NCBI GenBank assembly: GCA_023700825.1
Contig: JAMPYE010000300.1
Span: 1 to 5,864 of the forward strand
DNA from: Thermoanaerobaculia bacterium
GTDB taxonomy: Bacteria; Acidobacteriota; Thermoanaerobaculia; Gp7-AA8
DNA length: 5,864 bases
Direction of reading: 5' to 3'
A program made the translations under genes and the position numbers. A model generated the notes under the pieces. It did not search any database, was not told where the DNA came from, and was given only the letters and a program-made list of their open reading frames with translations. Shown in pieces: positions 5,452 to 5,864 of the stretch. Numbering within the stretch: position 1 is the stretch's first letter; each line of letters starts with the position of its first letter.

Positions 5452-5580
5452 GTGGAGTGCGCAAACGCAGCTTGAGCCATTTCTCGCCGAAGCGAAGCTC
5501 CGGCTCCGCATGTTGCGAAGGAAAAGCGGAAGCTGTCGCTTCCTCCGAGGAAGAGCGAAAGCGGAGCTTTCGCGCTCCAC
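5452..5580. repeat. Cluster of nested and alternative inverted repeats between the ybaK-like gene and pepE
   Basis: Outer arms: GTGGAG-TG-CGC (5452-5462) against GCGCTCCAC (5572-5580), nine pairs with a 2-nt bulge. Middle arms: GCGAAGCTCCG (5492-5502) against CGGAGCTTTCGC (5562-5573), with a 1-nt bulge. Local hairpins: GGAAGC-TGTC-GCTTCC (5528-5543), CTTCCT-CCG-AGGAAG (5539-5553) and GCGAAAGC-GGA-GCTTTCGC (5555-5573). Several share bases, so they are mutually exclusive folds. The GCGAAG/CTTCGC-like motif recurs throughout. No plausible gene lies here on either strand. It could be the 3' end and terminator region of the ybaK-like transcript, a REP-like interspersed element, or a degenerate miniature mobile element. 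No T-tract follows the strongest hairpin in either direction. Confidence 0.6.
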
Positions 5581-5613
5581 ATGAACCCTCGCCTCTCGGC
5601 CTGCCAGTCGCCT

Positions 5614-5864
5614 CTAGCCCTTGGCCTTTGCGATATCCCCGAGCCGTGCCGCGGCGGCGCGGAGATAATCGGCCGGGGACAGGATGAGTTGCACGCCGCG
5701 AACGCCGGCAGAGATCGAGATCGTCTCGAAGAGCTCGATCGTCTCGTCGGCCCAGGCCGGGTACGCCTTCTTGCAGCCGAGGACGGTGACGCCGCCGCGG
5801 ATGTACCCGGTCAGCGGCTGGACTTCCTTCAGAGGGACCGTGTCGACGCTTCGGTCACCGGTGA
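5614..5864 (-). CDS. YbaK/EbsC-family aminoacyl-tRNA deacylase, C-terminal part (cut by window edge)
   Basis: The last 82 residues and the TAG stop are present; the 5' half lies beyond the right edge. YbaK-family proteins (about 160 residues) hydrolyse mischarged aminoacyl-tRNA, classically Cys-tRNA(Pro), in trans. The visible part begins TGDRSVDTVPL, followed by LTGYIRGGVTVLGCKK at residues 17-32, matching the family's TGY-x2-GG-x4-G-x-KK block. SAGVRGVQLIL at 51-61 matches the SGGKRGLDIEL segment of E. coli YbaK. The family often has Ser-Pro in the middle of the block (ISPLG in E. coli); here it is VTVLG, so specificity may differ. The catalytic lysine region is outside the window and cannot be checked. 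The gene reads toward pepE on the same strand, 255 bp away, with a structured spacer between, so co-transcription is uncertain. Confidence 0.88.
   Translation of the reverse strand, partial: TGDRSVDTVPLKEVQPLTGYIRGGVTVLGCKKAYPAWADETIELFETISISAGVRGVQLILSPADYLRAAAARLGDIAKAKG

Noticed and set aside
5439..5687. Plus-strand open frames across the pepE-ybaK spacer
   Set aside because: They run through inverted repeats and antisense over the YbaK-family gene, have Arg/Ser-rich shadow composition and no recognisable domain.

Overview
The window is high-GC bacterial DNA with six protein genes, one of them cut by the right edge. No rRNA, tRNA, CRISPR array, transposase or phage gene is visible. Shine-Dalgarno sites match a bacterial 16S tail. 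The gene set (DoxX, FAD-dependent glycerol-3-phosphate dehydrogenase, soluble GAF histidine kinase, peptidase E, YbaK-type deacylase) is ordinary for a free-living, probably Gram-negative, high-GC bacterium. A phylum such as Acidobacteriota or Myxococcota is only a guess, because nothing in the window is diagnostic.

Layout. A tandem array of a 7-bp unit (1-68) runs off the left edge and stops 4 bp from a minus-strand doxX-like gene (73-504). A minus-strand, C-terminally short glpD-like gene follows (667-1803). Across a 146-bp divergent gap lies a plus-strand GAF-GAF-HisKA-HATPase sensor kinase (1950-3962). Next is a 184-bp gap containing two inverted arrays of 7-bp units around a nested hairpin. 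A small membrane-anchored, cysteine-containing protein of unknown function follows (4147-4623, plus). It is convergent, with a 15-bp gap, with a minus-strand peptidase E gene (4639-5358). The last gap (5359-5613) holds a candidate pepE promoter, a third 7-bp array and a cluster of nested inverted repeats. The 3' part of a YbaK-family gene (5614-5864, minus) closes the window.

How the genes relate. I see no shared pathway. GlpD feeds electrons from glycerol-3-phosphate to the quinone pool, DoxX proteins are membrane redox-associated, PepE hydrolyses aspartyl dipeptides and YbaK-type proteins edit mischarged tRNA. The kinase is an orphan, with no response regulator in the window. These look like housekeeping and accessory genes in small, mostly single-gene transcription units.

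The most unusual content is between the genes. Three unrelated repeat families all have an exact 7-bp period, each carries a stop codon in its unit, and each lies next to the end of a gene. I found no convincing new multi-gene system.
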